This document shows positions 46,742-57,700 of a DNA stretch of 64,000 nucleotides, piece by piece. The notes beneath the pieces were generated by a model. The model was not told where the DNA came from. It was given only the letters and a program-made list of their open reading frames with translations, and did no database searches. Within the stretch, counting starts at the first letter, position 1. Every line of letters starts with the position of its first letter. This DNA comes from Paramarasmius palmivorus (taxonomy: Eukaryota > Basidiomycota > Agaricomycetes > Agaricales > Marasmiaceae), in assembly GCA_037176845.1 (NCBI GenBank), contig JAYKXP010000074.1, positions 124,001 to 188,000 of the forward strand. The letters are read 5' to 3'. Position numbers and translations under genes: made by a program.

Positions 46742-48819
46742 CTATACTTTGGAGGTTATCTCCGCCTCTGGTTCTGGTTCGGCTGCCCTATCATCCGTGG
46801 ATCCTTCACTTTCGCTTCCAGATTGAGAGTCGCTGTCGGCAAAGAACGCGTCCGGAAGGTCAACGACATTCACCTGGTACCACGGTGCATCAATGCCCCG
46901 ACCTACAGAAGGAAAGAACGTCACGACTGCCAATCCTTCTTCGGCTACCGCACGACGATAACATTCCCGAATAGGATCCCCAAGCACTCTAAGCTTCTGC
47001 ACTCTCCTGTCTGCTACGAGCGTCTCCACGTTGATCACATTCAACGATGCTGTAGACATAAAATCTGACCTGCAGAAGTCAAGTACAACAACGTCTCCAG
47101 GTCCGGGTACTAGCGACGTGATGTCGTTTTTGTCCTCCAAAGACTGGAGAAGAGCATCGAAAACGGCCTCTCCATGTCTGTCAATGTATGTTCGCGCGAG
47201 CGCATTCACAAATCGGACATCTGTGTCAGAAGGTTGGCCAAAACCCGCTGTTGTATGATTAGCGAAGAATGTAGAGGTAATGAATTCTGTAAACGCACTA
47301 AGGAAACTCCGAGCAATTAGGGAGCACTCGTTTCTATGACCTTCTCTCCACGACTTCTTGGCACAATCGCGAGAGCAATATGTTACAGTTTTGCATGCCG
47401 AGCAACGAAGATAACGATGTTTGTATGCCTCAGGTTGCGGGTCTTGACTCCCAGAGATACGTAGAGGACACTGGACAAATGCGAGTCAATATTAGTCGAT
47501 CATCTGTGTCAGAGTATGGCACCTACTTTCCCATAACCACATATACTCAGCCCACAGTTTTTCATTCCACGACACACAGTATGAACGACCCCAGCCAAAG
47601 ACTTGCATTCCTTCCACGCTTTCCGGAGAGAATCGGGCACTGGCGGTGTATTCGTCGCCGTTTCTGGAAGACTGGGATGGTCCCAATCAATTCCCGAAGT
47701 GACAGCAGCTTTGACTGCCCTGAGGAAATGGTGCAACACGGAAGGATAGACAAAGTTCATCGCCAAGAGCTCAATTAGCTTTTGCATTCCATCAGCAACT
47801 ACGAAGTCCCCTTCTGAATCAGAGAAGAAACGATGAGCCCGAAGGATCGCACTGAGCAACCCAGCATCGATCGCCTCAACCAGGTGATGCGGGTTAATAA
47901 AGGCGGTTTCGATGAGTTGTGACACGGCACGATCTATTAGTTCGTGCGCATCTAAGAACGTCTCGCTGTCCTTTAAGATGTCTTTGAGTCCCTTGTGGCG
48001 AACAATTAGAGTATGAAGGAGCTTTGCAAGAGCTCCGCTACCTCCGTTCTGAACGAATCCTGCGTGTAGAGGAAATCCGTGTCTGGTGCATGGAGCGAAG
48101 AAAATCATGCATAGTCGAAGGCCTTGGCAGGTCATAGTATCGTTGCGGGCACGTATACACTGACGGTAGATGTGGCGAAGGTAAATGTAGGAGACGTTTC
48201 TGGATGCGGATGCGAGCGACAATAGAGTAGCGGGTATTTGTGCTCTGTCGGCAGCGTAGTAAAAAAGGATATTTGTAAGAGCGTAAGCCCACGGAGACCA
48301 AGTAAAATGGTCGGATTCGATTGACTGGAGCATTGCACTGGCTGCAAGTTTCGAAAACTCCGGAGAGATGCTCTTCAACGTCCGAATGGCTTCCTTCTCG
48401 TTTGGATGCTTCATTGGATAGATAAGAAGTGACGGAATAACGTACAGGACGATGTCCAGGAAGTCTCGTCCTCCCAAACCCGAAGGGATGGTAAAATCAT
48501 TGCCCTTGGGTATGAATTTGTCAATGAACATTTGAGCCCAAGGTCCTACAAGGGAAATCCAATGATTTGCCACAGATATAGCGGTCTCAGTTGGGGTTTG
48601 AGGTCTTGCGTCTCCGAATTCGTTGCCTTCACTGCCGGCTGTTATCGTACAGGCAAATGCTGCTAGGATTTGTAGAGCGGACCGCACATCGGAGCTGGGT
48701 TTTTCGAGATTTGGGGATGTAGGAGGTTGACCTAGACGTCTGAGAGCCAATATAGCTCGAGCATTCGTGGGGTAACGATGACAAGCCAGCTCGACGAACG
48801 GGTCAACGACCGTGTGCAT
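46742..48819 (-). CDS. MYND-type zinc finger protein, paralog C
   Basis: Three exons (48819-47527, 47470-47299, 47247-46742) give 656 aa. The N-terminal region starts MHTVVDPFVELACHRYPTNA. The longer open frame begins with a non-ATG codon, so I use the ATG at 48819. Exon 2 encodes the finger: CPLRISGSQ...LRCSACKTVTYCSRDCAKKSW...HRNEC, with all eight ligands. The C-terminal domain has GFGQPSDTDVRFVNALARTY, DVVVLDFCRSDFMS and AVVTFFPSVGRGIDAPW, and ends in a long acidic Ser/Asp/Glu tail. Intron positions and phases equal those of paralog B. It is nearest to paralog A, whose two matching halves flank the missing segment. An intronless initiator tRNA gene is divergent from it, 99 bp away. Confidence 0.9.
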
Positions 48820-48918
48820 GATGGTCAAAGGTCAGGGTAGCATGAGAATTTTCAAATCGCTCTACCACCCTTCCAAATTGATTGGTCCTTGTATATTATA
48901 ACTGTGGATGTTAATCAA

Positions 48919-48990
48919 AGCAGCATGGCGCAGTGGTAGCGCGCGGGGCCCATAACCCCGAGGTCACTTGATCGAAACAAGTTGCTGCTA
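48919..48990 (+). tRNA. Initiator tRNA-Met (CAT), intronless
   Basis: The 72-nt cloverleaf is identical to the mature form of the tRNA at 35854-35934. It carries A1-U72, the G-C-rich anticodon stem CGGGG/CCCCG with loop CCCATAA (C33 rather than T33), and T-loop ATCGAAA, all initiator features. Internal A- and B-box regions are intact. Its 3' end is only 36 bp from the stop codon of the convergent membrane-protein gene. Confidence 0.95.
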
Positions 48991-48993
48991 ATA

Positions 48994-48998
48994 TTTTT
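48994..48998 (+). terminator. Pol III T5 terminator of the intronless initiator tRNA
   Basis: A run of five T follows the tRNA discriminator base by three nucleotides, the standard Pol III stop. Confidence 0.7.
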
Positions 48999-49026
48999 GT
49001 GCCCTTCAAGCGAACCGTTTCATTGA

Positions 49027-50368
49027 TTATATACTGATAGTCGAACTAGGTGGTTTCCAGCCTTGCCCAAAAACATTATCCCGTCTGAGGGCCTCCTCAA
49101 ACGAAATAACCTCCGTCAGCCTACACCTATCAATTTCCTCTGGTCTATCACCACGTCCATAACGATCATCCCAGCCATCTCTTGCTTGTTCTAAAAATCT
49201 GTCCTGTAGAACCTTCCTCGCTCCCTCATCCGCAAGGAAGAACTGGTAGTAGACATACTCCGACTTGCATCTTCCTAGCGCCCGTGTCTCTACCCAGGTC
49301 GTCAGGTATTTCTTCCACATATATCTCAACCAGCGGTGATCCGATATCGAAGACGGAGGAGCCCATGCTGAGGAATGTGGATTGTCGAGGTGAACTCCGA
49401 TAAATCGAGAGGGAAATAGTAGGATGAGCGAATTAATGAATGTTTGATCTTTTCCCAGAAAGAACGATCTGGCTGTATAATGATCTCTATATGCATAGAA
49501 AGTGGACGAGAACCACTCTACAGCAGATGGAGGCCCTCCGAAAAAACTGGCTACGTTCCGAGTCGGACATCAACGATTTGCCAAACTCAAAAGCTGTAAA
49601 GGACTCACCGACGCTGACTTCCTCATCAATCGGCCCATCTCCTTCCTTCCAAAATCTGTTTTTCGGATGGAACATGTCGAAAATCGGGAAAAATATTTTG
49701 GCCTCATCTGTCTGCTTCCCTGTGGAACTAACATCATCCCAAATCCTTTGAATCCGTTCGGGCGCTGGCCACGCTGTGGATGGAAATGGTACGCGGAATG
49801 ACCCTGCATCATTCCAAAACACATAGTCCCATCTTTCAGCGCCGCCCGTGTTTTTCATCCCTTGATCTGTCAACCAGGGCTTCGCACTCCAAATGGCGTA
49901 CAGCTCTGGACCATGGAGCTCTTTTTCACGGTCCTGGTGCCACATTTTTCCGAAGGAGGCTTGGCGACCGGTGACTGGAGGTAGATCCCAGACATGGTTG
50001 TATGTCGTGTTAACTGTTAGGTTTGGAGGCAGAGTGTCGGGCAGTAGTTCTGAGGCAACAGCGGCTGGTATAAAAAGGTAAATTGGAGTGTCGCGGAGGG
50101 AGATGAAGTTATGAAGCCATTCCGAGTACTGCGACCAGGTGTGCTTTGATGTCGACAACGGAAAAAGAGAAGTGACGAGGAGAATTCTAGGGTGATGAGA
50201 TAGGGAGCTGGTTTCTTTTCGTCGGGTATATTCCTCGAGTACCGAGATCCAGGACTTGTATCGCCACCTGAGACAGAGCTCGTAGGTCGCGGTGAAAAGA
50301 AATAGAAGATTGAGGAGAAAGAGCAAATAGCGTAATCCTAGTCTGCGCCGGCGCCATAAACCAACCAT
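49027..50368 (-). CDS. HtrL/YibB-like type II membrane protein, putative glycosyltransferase (copy 1)
   Basis: Two exons (50368-49609, 49550-49027) give 427 aa. After a basic start (MVGLWRRRRLGLRYL) comes one hydrophobic segment, LLFLLNLLFLFTATYEL, giving the type II topology of Golgi enzymes. The lumenal part contains ILLVTSLFPLS, PIYLFIPAAVASEL, MKNTGGAERWDYVFWNDAGS and FRVPFPSTAWPAPERI, then SFFGGPPSAVEWF and FINSLILLFPSRF. The '(F/Y)WxDxGxFR' core and the general order resemble the HtrL/YibB family, bacterial proteins suspected to be glycosyltransferases. No experimental function is known to me. The ATG at 50368 matches the start of the paralog at 56382. It sits between an initiator tRNA and a foldback hairpin. 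Confidence 0.82.
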
Positions 50369-50489
50369 GGAGGGTCGAGGAAAGAATGCTGTCCCATGGT
50401 CTGATTCAATGGTGCATGTCCTTGGCTGTTCGCTGGCTGTTAAATAATAAATCAATTTGGATTTCACACCTTGCCGTCCCTGGGCCTGA

Positions 50490-50632
50490 CGCTGGGTGCA
50501 CATGGACTTGACGATATATTGCTGACATATAGGTATTTTATTGACCAGCCTATTGAACACCACTATGCTGATCAATAAAAAACCTATATATCATCAATAT
50601 ATCGACATGGGTTAATGGACCATGCACCCAGT
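50490..50632. repeat. Foldback hairpin (imperfect inverted repeat)
   Basis: Arms of about 60-65 nt pair imperfectly around a short loop. The left arm begins GCTGGGTGCACATGG and reads through GATATATTG and ATATAGGTATTTTATTGA. The right arm is its inverse, ending CCATGCACCCAGTG. It could be a small foldback transposable element. I see no certain target duplication. It lies 120 bp upstream of the copy-1 HtrL-like gene start. Confidence 0.6.
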
Positions 50633-51579
50633 GTGAATATTCTGAATACCGGGCAACATCATGATCCCCACGGGGGGCTACATGCTAGCAGGATTGCATT
50701 TCTGTGATATCCAGTCGATATATCCCAGCCGTGTTTATTCTGTTGTGAATTCGATGGTTTTTCGCGTTTTGAGACTTACAGGATCGTGGCAAGATTCAGG
50801 ATGGTTGAAAAAGGTGGCCTTGGCGGCCCACACTCGGCAGGCAAAATTTGAATGTCGTAACCCGACCGTTTTTCCCCCTCGCATCACCCACTCCCAGGAC
50901 AGCGTGAAGAGTTTTGAGAACTTGCAAGAGGACTAGACTCAGTGGTACGTTTCTGGTAAATCTAAATTCGTTTTGTTTCTCAAATTAAACTCTTCAACAG
51001 GCATGCCTTGACACTTACTGGATGTCTGCACCCAAATTTCAGTATACGCGTTTGGGATGTTATAGGAGACGAAAAGAAGGACAGATCTAAGTTTGACTCT
51101 GAAGCGGGTGTAGAGCGACAGGCGAGCGGCACCAGTTTTTCACCAGTTACTCAACCAATGTGCTATCTAGACCTGTCTCACCGCAAAGCACCTCCATAGG
51201 CCCTATCAAGGTTCCCGTTAACGTTTCATGTCGGCAAGAACGTTACTGGAATATGAATGAACCGTTGACGTTTTGAAGAGTAGAGACATTACATCTTTTT
51301 CCACCACGGCCGGTGGAGTTCCTCGATAAGAAAATAGAATGCCAGTGGTGAAATTCTGCCGGATTTTTGGAGAAGACCCCCATGCACAACTGCTGGAAGC
51401 CAGGTCTAGAACAAAGTGCACGAAGCACCCTATACTCCTTTCTTTCGATTGGCGGGAGCTCAGAATAGCAATGATCGGGACTCTGTGTACAGGCCTCCTA
51501 ACGCGCACGGACCACTCTCGCCATATATAAGACACGTTCCCAAGTCTCGAAACATCACTTCCCCATCGCTTAAACCATC
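50633..51579. other. Intergenic region with the lectin copy 2 promoter
   Basis: A 91-codon plus-strand frame (50661-50936) has no family match. The last about 60 bp are the promoter and leader of lectin copy 2. Confidence 0.4.
51523..51530 (+). promoter_or_regulatory. TATA box of lectin copy 2
   Basis: ATATATAA lies 50 bp before the ATG at 51580, with a short leader between. A strong TATA and short leader suggest a highly or conditionally expressed gene. Confidence 0.6.
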
Positions 51580-52289
51580 ATGGCAATCCAATCTGGACGC
51601 AGCTATAGAATCGTCAACGCCAAATCTGGCACGCTTTTGGACCTCTCTGGGACCGATGGTGTTACTAGTTCGTCGTTCCCCGTCACGTATATTATGCTGT
51701 TGGCTTACTTTCTCTCATCTCGCCAGTCTCAGGCTTTAACTCGAACGGAGGTGACAACCAGAAGGTGATTTCTACCCCAACTGCCTTCTCGTGTAAGTAA
51801 GCTCACTCGCCTTTGGCGTTTGCAGTGGTACCTCGAGCAATCCGATGGACATTGGACCTTCCGCTGCGGCACCGGAAAGTACCTCGGTATCAACGGAAAT
51901 GTAGAGGATGGAACGCCTGTTGTTGGCGTCTCGAACCCGGTCCAGGTAAGAGTTACTCGCAGGAAGTCTCGCTCATATAGGGTCACTGACGTTCTACTCT
52001 AGTGGGACATTTGGCCAGACGAAGAGGATTCCAACCTGCACAGGTGAGTAACTTACCTTCCCCTATGTCATTCATCTGTCTCACCCAAGCGTCCGCAGGA
52101 TCTTCGTGCCTGGGTCGCAAAACCCCATGAACATCGACTTGTCCGACCATGGCAACTCTGCAAATGGAACGAAGATTCAGCTGTGGTATAAGTGGGAAGG
52201 AAAGAACCAAGCATGGCGCTTCGAGGAAGGTGAGATACATTTTTCCAAGTGCTAGATTAGCCCAGCTAACTTCGGAACTTACAGCTTGA
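51580..52289 (+). CDS. Small ricin-B-type beta-trefoil lectin-like protein (copy 2)
   Basis: Six exons (51580-51667, 51727-51764, 51826-51945, 52003-52043, 52099-52229, 52285-52289) give 140 aa; the last exon holds only the end of an Ala codon and the stop. It starts MAIQSGRSYRIVNAKSGTLL, then GGDNQKWYLEQSDGHWTF, GKYLGINGN, LSDHGNSANGTKIQLWYKW and NQAWRFEE, which are three trefoil units with their Q-x-W motifs. There is no signal peptide. It is clearly homologous to the protein at 45509 (Q-SG-x-x-YRI-x-NA-x-SGTLLDLS in both), and the first two introns fall at equivalent places. A role in binding foreign glycans is the usual suggestion for such lectins; specificity cannot be read. Confidence 0.88.
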
Positions 52290-52478
52290 AAGCGAAGTTT
52301 CGTTAGGCATGAAAGCCATTGTATCGAGAATCGTCCTTTCTTCTCTATTTCATATGTCGATTCTGGAAATGTACCATCTGATTGTGAATGAAACAGTACA
52401 GCATAGCGAGCAATCGTAAACATAAAGTCCATCTAGTGATGACAAAAGCAAAGTAGTCCCAACGCGTCAGGACATCCA

Positions 52479-54995
52479 TCACAAAGCCTTCCGTAAACCC
52501 TTCAACCACTTTCGACACCGTCTAAACTGAGTCACAATATTAATGCCTGCCATCGAGAAAAGAACGGCAACTCACATCGCTGATATTGAGCACGACCTTG
52601 ACATCTTTGACCAATTCTTCGCAGTCGGCTTTTGCTCTCCTAATTCGCTTCATCCTTGTTTCCGTAGCCTGCTCAAGCGCCGTAGCATTCGAGGTCGCAC
52701 ACAAACCCTCATTCCTCGAGTTCCTTGCGACGCGCAATCGTTCCAACTCTAGCACTTCCCACCATGGCAACTCACCTTCCCATCTCTTCACCAATGTCTC
52801 CTCCACACCGAGCACACACGCTACTCCTGCCAACGCTGATACCGGCCAAGCAAGCACATGTGGGTATCTAGCTGCTTCCAACAGGATCTTCCAGGTTTCC
52901 ACTTGGACGCTTGCCCACTCGACTCGAGAGATTACATCTCGCAGCGCAGGAACGCAGATCCATAGTTCATCAAGTACAGCTTGAGGTGAGCTTCCTAGAC
53001 TATAGTCCAGTTCACGAAGGATACGTTTCTGAGCGAACTGTGTACCGGTGAAGCGTAAACTAGAATGGAGAATACGCCACCATGTGGATTCTATCACATA
53101 CCTCAAGCTCTCCGTACGAAACACCCCCATGTCCACGACAAGCCGGTGGCAACTCTTCAAACACGACCGAGTACACTGGGTAAAGCGGCGGTAAAAAGTC
53201 TCGCTGCATCTGTCAAGTCTGATTTAGTTGCGGCTATAAACATGTGGATGGAACCCATACCTTGACACTTAGAGCTAAGCAACCAACGGCGATGTCCCAA
53301 AGCGCGTCATCGACATCCTCCTCGTCGACTCCTAGCCTATCTGAGAGATCCACGGGTTCTTGGTCCATTTCTTGGTCTTCTCTATCTTCCCTCTTGACAG
53401 TCAAGCACCACAAGAAGCGCATCAGATACCATAGACCCATCCATCTTGTTTCCGGAGAACACTTGAGTTGGTCAATGAGATTGTCGAACCCTCTCTCTTG
53501 TGAGGTTTTCAGAAGTTCAGGTGGACTGTACTCGGATAACGAATCCTCCCAGAAGAAGCTAAAAGAACGAGTCCGAGGAACGGCGGTCGGCGAAGGAACG
53601 CTGTTGGTTGAGTTCGTACTGCGATAAGGGCTTCGAGGGAGAACCTTGAAAAGGCACAATTAGTCAACTCCACAGAAAGATCAGAGTTTGCCATACCTGT
53701 AGCATCCAATTCACAATATTTTCGCCTATCTTCTCCGGTATCCCAAAGGATTCCCAGTCTAGGCCGAGATCTACGACATGTAGGAGATCGTCAACTTTGC
53801 GTACTTCAGCTTCTCGTTCTATTAGCCTTGTGAGCCTTATCCTAGCGAGCGCAGGAACCGATAAAGGTGTTGTATAGGTATGGCCAGCAGGTGGTGCGAT
53901 GATAGGGACAGCCGGTCTAGTTTCAGCATTAGCCTTCTTGTTAGCGTCTGTGTCTTGATCCGCATCCGAACGGGTTTCCGTCTTCTGTAAGGGTGTAGTA
54001 TCTTGAGGAGGCTTCCAAGGAATGAGTTCCAGTGGGCGAACAGAAGCAGCTTCTGGCGAACAAGGAACCGTCGGTACCCAATCGACCGGAAGGTTCTAAA
54101 ACAGCATCAACGTCTGCGCCGATAATAAGCGCATCAAAGCGTACGTTTTCTTTTTCTTCATCAACTGATCTGATTGACAGAGCTCGCCTTGCAGTTGCCG
54201 TAGTTGTCGCAAATCCTCGTGGTTCCACTCCACAGATGGCGTCAATGGTGAGCGGTGTCGACTAAAGTCACCTCGAATCAATGACATACAGAGCGAAAGG
54301 AAGCTGCGCACCGTCTTTCTGCTGAGCGCGTTCTGGCCCGATGTTTCCTTCCTTGGGTTTTCCGTGTGTATATCCCCGAAGGATTCTTGAGATAGAGAGG
54401 ACAACTTTGCCCGTTTCTCAGGGAAAGATGGGTGACGAGAACGTGCTAGCTGTGTCGAGGATGTTGCTAATGGTCGTTTCTTCGTGTACCTACCGTACTG
54501 GGGTGAGTAAAGCTACTAAAAAAGTCAAACAAAACCACGACACCTAGTGACATCCGAGATGGGTGTATGCACTCTAGCATTTGCTTCTGACTTTTCCCTC
54601 TCCTTCGCAACCTTGGTCAACCGTTCTTGTATATCTTCGAGGAAAAGTTGGTTTGCATCTTGATACCCTTCATACTTGTGCTTGAATGGAACGTAAGCCT
54701 CCCCGGTCTCAATGTAATTTGAGTAGTCAGACGGTGACGAAGAAAACGTGAAAGGATCCGATAAATCCTCTGAGATATCCATAGTAGGAGAACTGGAGAT
54801 CGGAGGTAGTTCTTCGTGTCCTTGCTCTTGCTCTAGGTCTTTTTCTTCGTCCAATTCATCGATTCCATCGAGACCTTGGCGAAACGACGAAAGCCAATGT
54901 TGATTAGAGTATGCAGGGGTTTCGACTGATTCTTGAGAACAGATTTGAATGGGAGAATACGACCTTGAACGCATATAGCTCATCTTGCCGTGCAT
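52479..54995 (-). CDS. Fungal protein of unknown function (715 aa)
   Basis: Eight exons (54995-54544, 54489-54312, 54261-54145, 54095-53697, 53644-53261, 53209-53102, 53037-52576, 52526-52479) join in frame. The N-terminal third is polar and probably disordered, with Ser/Asp runs (SSSPSDYSNY) and basic clusters (TKKRPLA) that could be nuclear signals. The middle has AGHTYTTPLSVPALARIRLT and DWESFGIPEKIGENIVNWML, then a predicted helical region (ETRWMGLWYLMRFLWCL). The C-terminal half, RILRELDYSLGSSPQAVLDE, WKILLEAARYPHVLAWP and LPWWEVLELERLRVARNSR, looks all-helical, like the regulatory part of fungal zinc-cluster transcription factors, but no Zn2Cys6 finger is present. I do not recognise a named family. 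Two acceptors (introns 4 and 6) are less certain. Confidence 0.78.
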
Positions 54996-55118
54996 AGTGG
55001 TGGTCAAGAGGAAAGCTGTCCTGAGATTTAAGCGCCCAACGGCAAATTGCTGGTATACATTAGGATTCAGTATAGTACATGTATCAGTGATATGCTCCCT
55101 CTTCTGGATGCTCTCCAA

Positions 55119-56382
55119 TCAAAAAGAGACCTCGGCATTTGGTGGGTACCAATCCGGCCCAAAAACATCTTTCCTTTTCAACACATCTTTAAATAGGATC
55201 GGGTTCGTCAGCCGACATCTCTCGTCCTCCTCTGGCTCCCATGCACTAGCTCGTCCTGGTACATGTATCTGATCCTCCCAGCCGTCGTGAGCGTCAAGCC
55301 ACCTTTTCGCGAGTTTATCTCTTGTGGGTTTATTCGCCAGGAAAAACTGGTAGTACAAGGATTCCTCGCCACAACGCCCGAGGGCCCGAGGTGCGGTCAG
55401 GTCTTTAACAATGTATTTGTTAACCATGTATCGCAACCACCGGTCGTCAAATACAGATGGCGGAGATATCCATGCGGGAGATTCAGGATCGTCTGTGTGC
55501 ACACCAATGAAGCGTGAAGGATACAAGAGAATAAGGGTATTCATGAGATTGTCATTAGTGGCGAGTAAAGTTGAGGAATAATGTTCTCTGTATGCATCAG
55601 ACGTTCCTCTCAGCCATGTAATGGCGGATGGCGTGCCTCCAAAGAAGATACCTGACCAAATATCAGAATCAAGACCTCACGAAGGAATCAGGCATATACT
55701 ACGCACCATCAGTGACTTGGTCTTGAACCGGACCGTCGCTATCCTTCCAATACCTATTCGACCTCTTGAACATCCCATGGGCCGGTACAAAGATCTTGCT
55801 TTCTTCTTTCTCCGAACCTCCCACTTCTTCCCATATCCTATTCAACCTCTCCGGCGCTGGCCACGTCGATCCCGCGAAAGGCTCCCGAAAGGCATCAAAA
55901 TCTATCCAAAACGCATAATCCCATTCTCCTGCCCCGCCCAAATTCTTCACACCCTCTATTAAGAACCACGTTCTGGCGTCCCGAGTATGTTTCAAGTGCA
56001 ACGCCGGTATACTTGACACGTCCACAAACGTTGTGTTGATCTTCACGTTGCCAGCAACGGACCGTAGCACCGGCGCTAACGATGGTGGGACAAACAGGTA
56101 GATAGGTGTGCTCAACTCGAGCAAATACCTCAGTCTATCTGGCAGGGAACCGTTTGTCGAAGACGGGAAGAACGCAGACACCAGTAAGATCTTCGCATCC
56201 GGATGACTTTGTGAGTCATGTATCACTTCATAATTCCATTTCATCCATTTCAATGATTGGGCTGTATGTCGAGAGCGGACATATATCTCATAAGATGAGA
56301 CGACGAAGAGGGTGAAGATGGTGAGGTAGATTAAGAAAAGACGAGGACGTCGCCAGGGAGGTATAAAGCGAATAGCCGACAT
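55119..56382 (-). CDS. HtrL/YibB-like type II membrane protein, putative glycosyltransferase (copy 2)
   Basis: Two exons (56382-55707, 55651-55119) give 402 aa, with the intron at the same place and phase as in the copy at 49027. The start MSAIRFIPPWRRPR leads into LFLIYLTIFTLFVVSSYEIY, a single membrane anchor. ILLVSAFFPSS, TPIYLFVPPSLAPVL, GVKNLGGAGEWDYAFWID, FREPFAGSTWPAPERL, FFGGTPSAITW and NTLILLYPSRFIGVH match the first copy block by block. Relative to copy 1 about 20-25 residues are missing before TWFLIEGVKN, the stretch that there holds ELYAIWSAKPW. The deletion is in frame and may be natural divergence. The acidic residue in FWIDFDAF keeps the putative metal-binding core. Confidence 0.82.
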
Positions 56383-56673
56383 TGAGTGTTGTCCAACGTG
56401 GTGGACAGGAAGAGAGTGGTGTGGTGTCAGAATTGAATGATACGCATCTAAGAAGGACGCAGTTTTGGCATCGCCATCTAGATCATCGTCCGGCATGCCC
56501 TAGCCCAAACTAAGGTCAAACTCCAATGAGTCACATGCTTTATACCATACCCTACAAAACATCTAGGAGTTTATGCAGTCAGTCAGGAAAATACAAGCAG
56601 GAGGAAACCACTAATACATGTAACAAAATCTGGATCCTTTTCGCCCTCCAAACACTGAGCCTTCCCAAAGTTC

Positions 56674-57700
56674 TCATAACGTCAACTTAACGACGAACAT
56701 CCACAGATGCGGCATCATAATCTTCATATCAACCTCCTCAACAGACTGCAACCGCGTCGTGGTCACAGCCTTAGACACATCCGCAACTCGTATCCTCTGC
56801 AGGACTCGCTGCAACGAAGCCCGCAGGTGCTGAGGAAGGACACTCGTGGGCAAGGATGAAGTGTCTTCCTCGATATCCTCAAGCCAAATTTTCCATTCTT
56901 CTCGTGGAATGGATAGGCGGTGCTGGAGGAGATGCAACGCATGCGTCTCCATGGAGTGAATGTGACAATCTTCCATGTCCATGAGATCTCTCCTGGACAA
57001 GACAGTAAGCGTCCGCTCAACGAAATCGACCAAACTTCAATACGAACCAGTATATGAACATGGTGGGACCACGGTCTGCTAGCCATCGTGAGGCTATTCT
57101 GAGAGAGGTGAAGAACGTTCGCGTGACCATCTTGATAAGAATGTTCGGGGTGACGACTCGAGGTATCTTCTTGGGATTGAGTGCGTTGAGGCGCTTGGTA
57201 TACCATAATGCCAGGAAGATGAATTCAGCAGGAGGCTTGAACCATGCCAACGATCCAATGATCTCGTGGTGGATCATGTCTAGAGTTATGGGATCGACAG
57301 CTAGACCTCTGGTGTTAGAGTCTGTATTGGCAGCGTTAGAACCATCATACTCACTGTATTCCCAGTAATCGTCTAGAATGATATCTGTGATGGCATGTGT
57401 GACCGCGACCATTTCATTGAAAGACTGCAGTTTCGTTCTCGACAATGGAGAGTACGGCGGGCTGAGCTTGGGTAGTGTAATGTCGAGTCTCGGGCTACCA
57501 TCCACGTCCTTGTAGACGACTGTATTTGGAAAACGGAGGCGTCGTATAACGTCGGGAACATATTGAAGATGTCTTGGGAAAACGATGTAGAACCCTGTCG
57601 GGATACCGAATATTCGTGCTGGAACGACGTGATAGACGTATTCTTTACCGTCGAAATCAAGGTAAAGAGCCTGCTCGATAGGAGAGTTAGAAGGTGCCAT
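56674..57700 (-). pseudogene. Agaricomycete protein of unknown family, apparently frameshifted
   Basis: The first frame (ATG at 57700, MAPSNSPIEQALYLDFDGKE) runs to about 57020 and reads like an intact protein: GIPTGFYIVFPRHLQYVPDV, AEFIFLALWYTKRLNALNP and GPTMFIYWFVLKFG. It then stops. The second frame, from about 57030 down to 56674, starts DFVERTLTVLSRRDL and continues DSSLPTS-like helical sequence to MFVVKLTL. A one-base shift within the T-run around 57032-57036 would join the two smoothly. I tested all nearby GT/AG pairs and found none that restores phase with an acceptable intron length. So this is a single-base frameshift, real or a sequence error. The protein belongs to a family I have seen only as uncharacterised in mushrooms. 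Confidence 0.6.

Noticed and set aside
48819..48828. Start of MYND paralog C three codons upstream
   Set aside because: The codon at 48828 is TTG; the first ATG is at 48819 and matches paralog A.
45509..52289. Ricin-like toxin genes
   Set aside because: Both products are single beta-trefoil domains with no RNA N-glycosidase or pore-forming part, so only lectin activity is supported.
52479..54995. Zinc-cluster transcription factor
   Set aside because: The helical C-terminal part is suggestive, but no Zn2Cys6 finger occurs in any exon.
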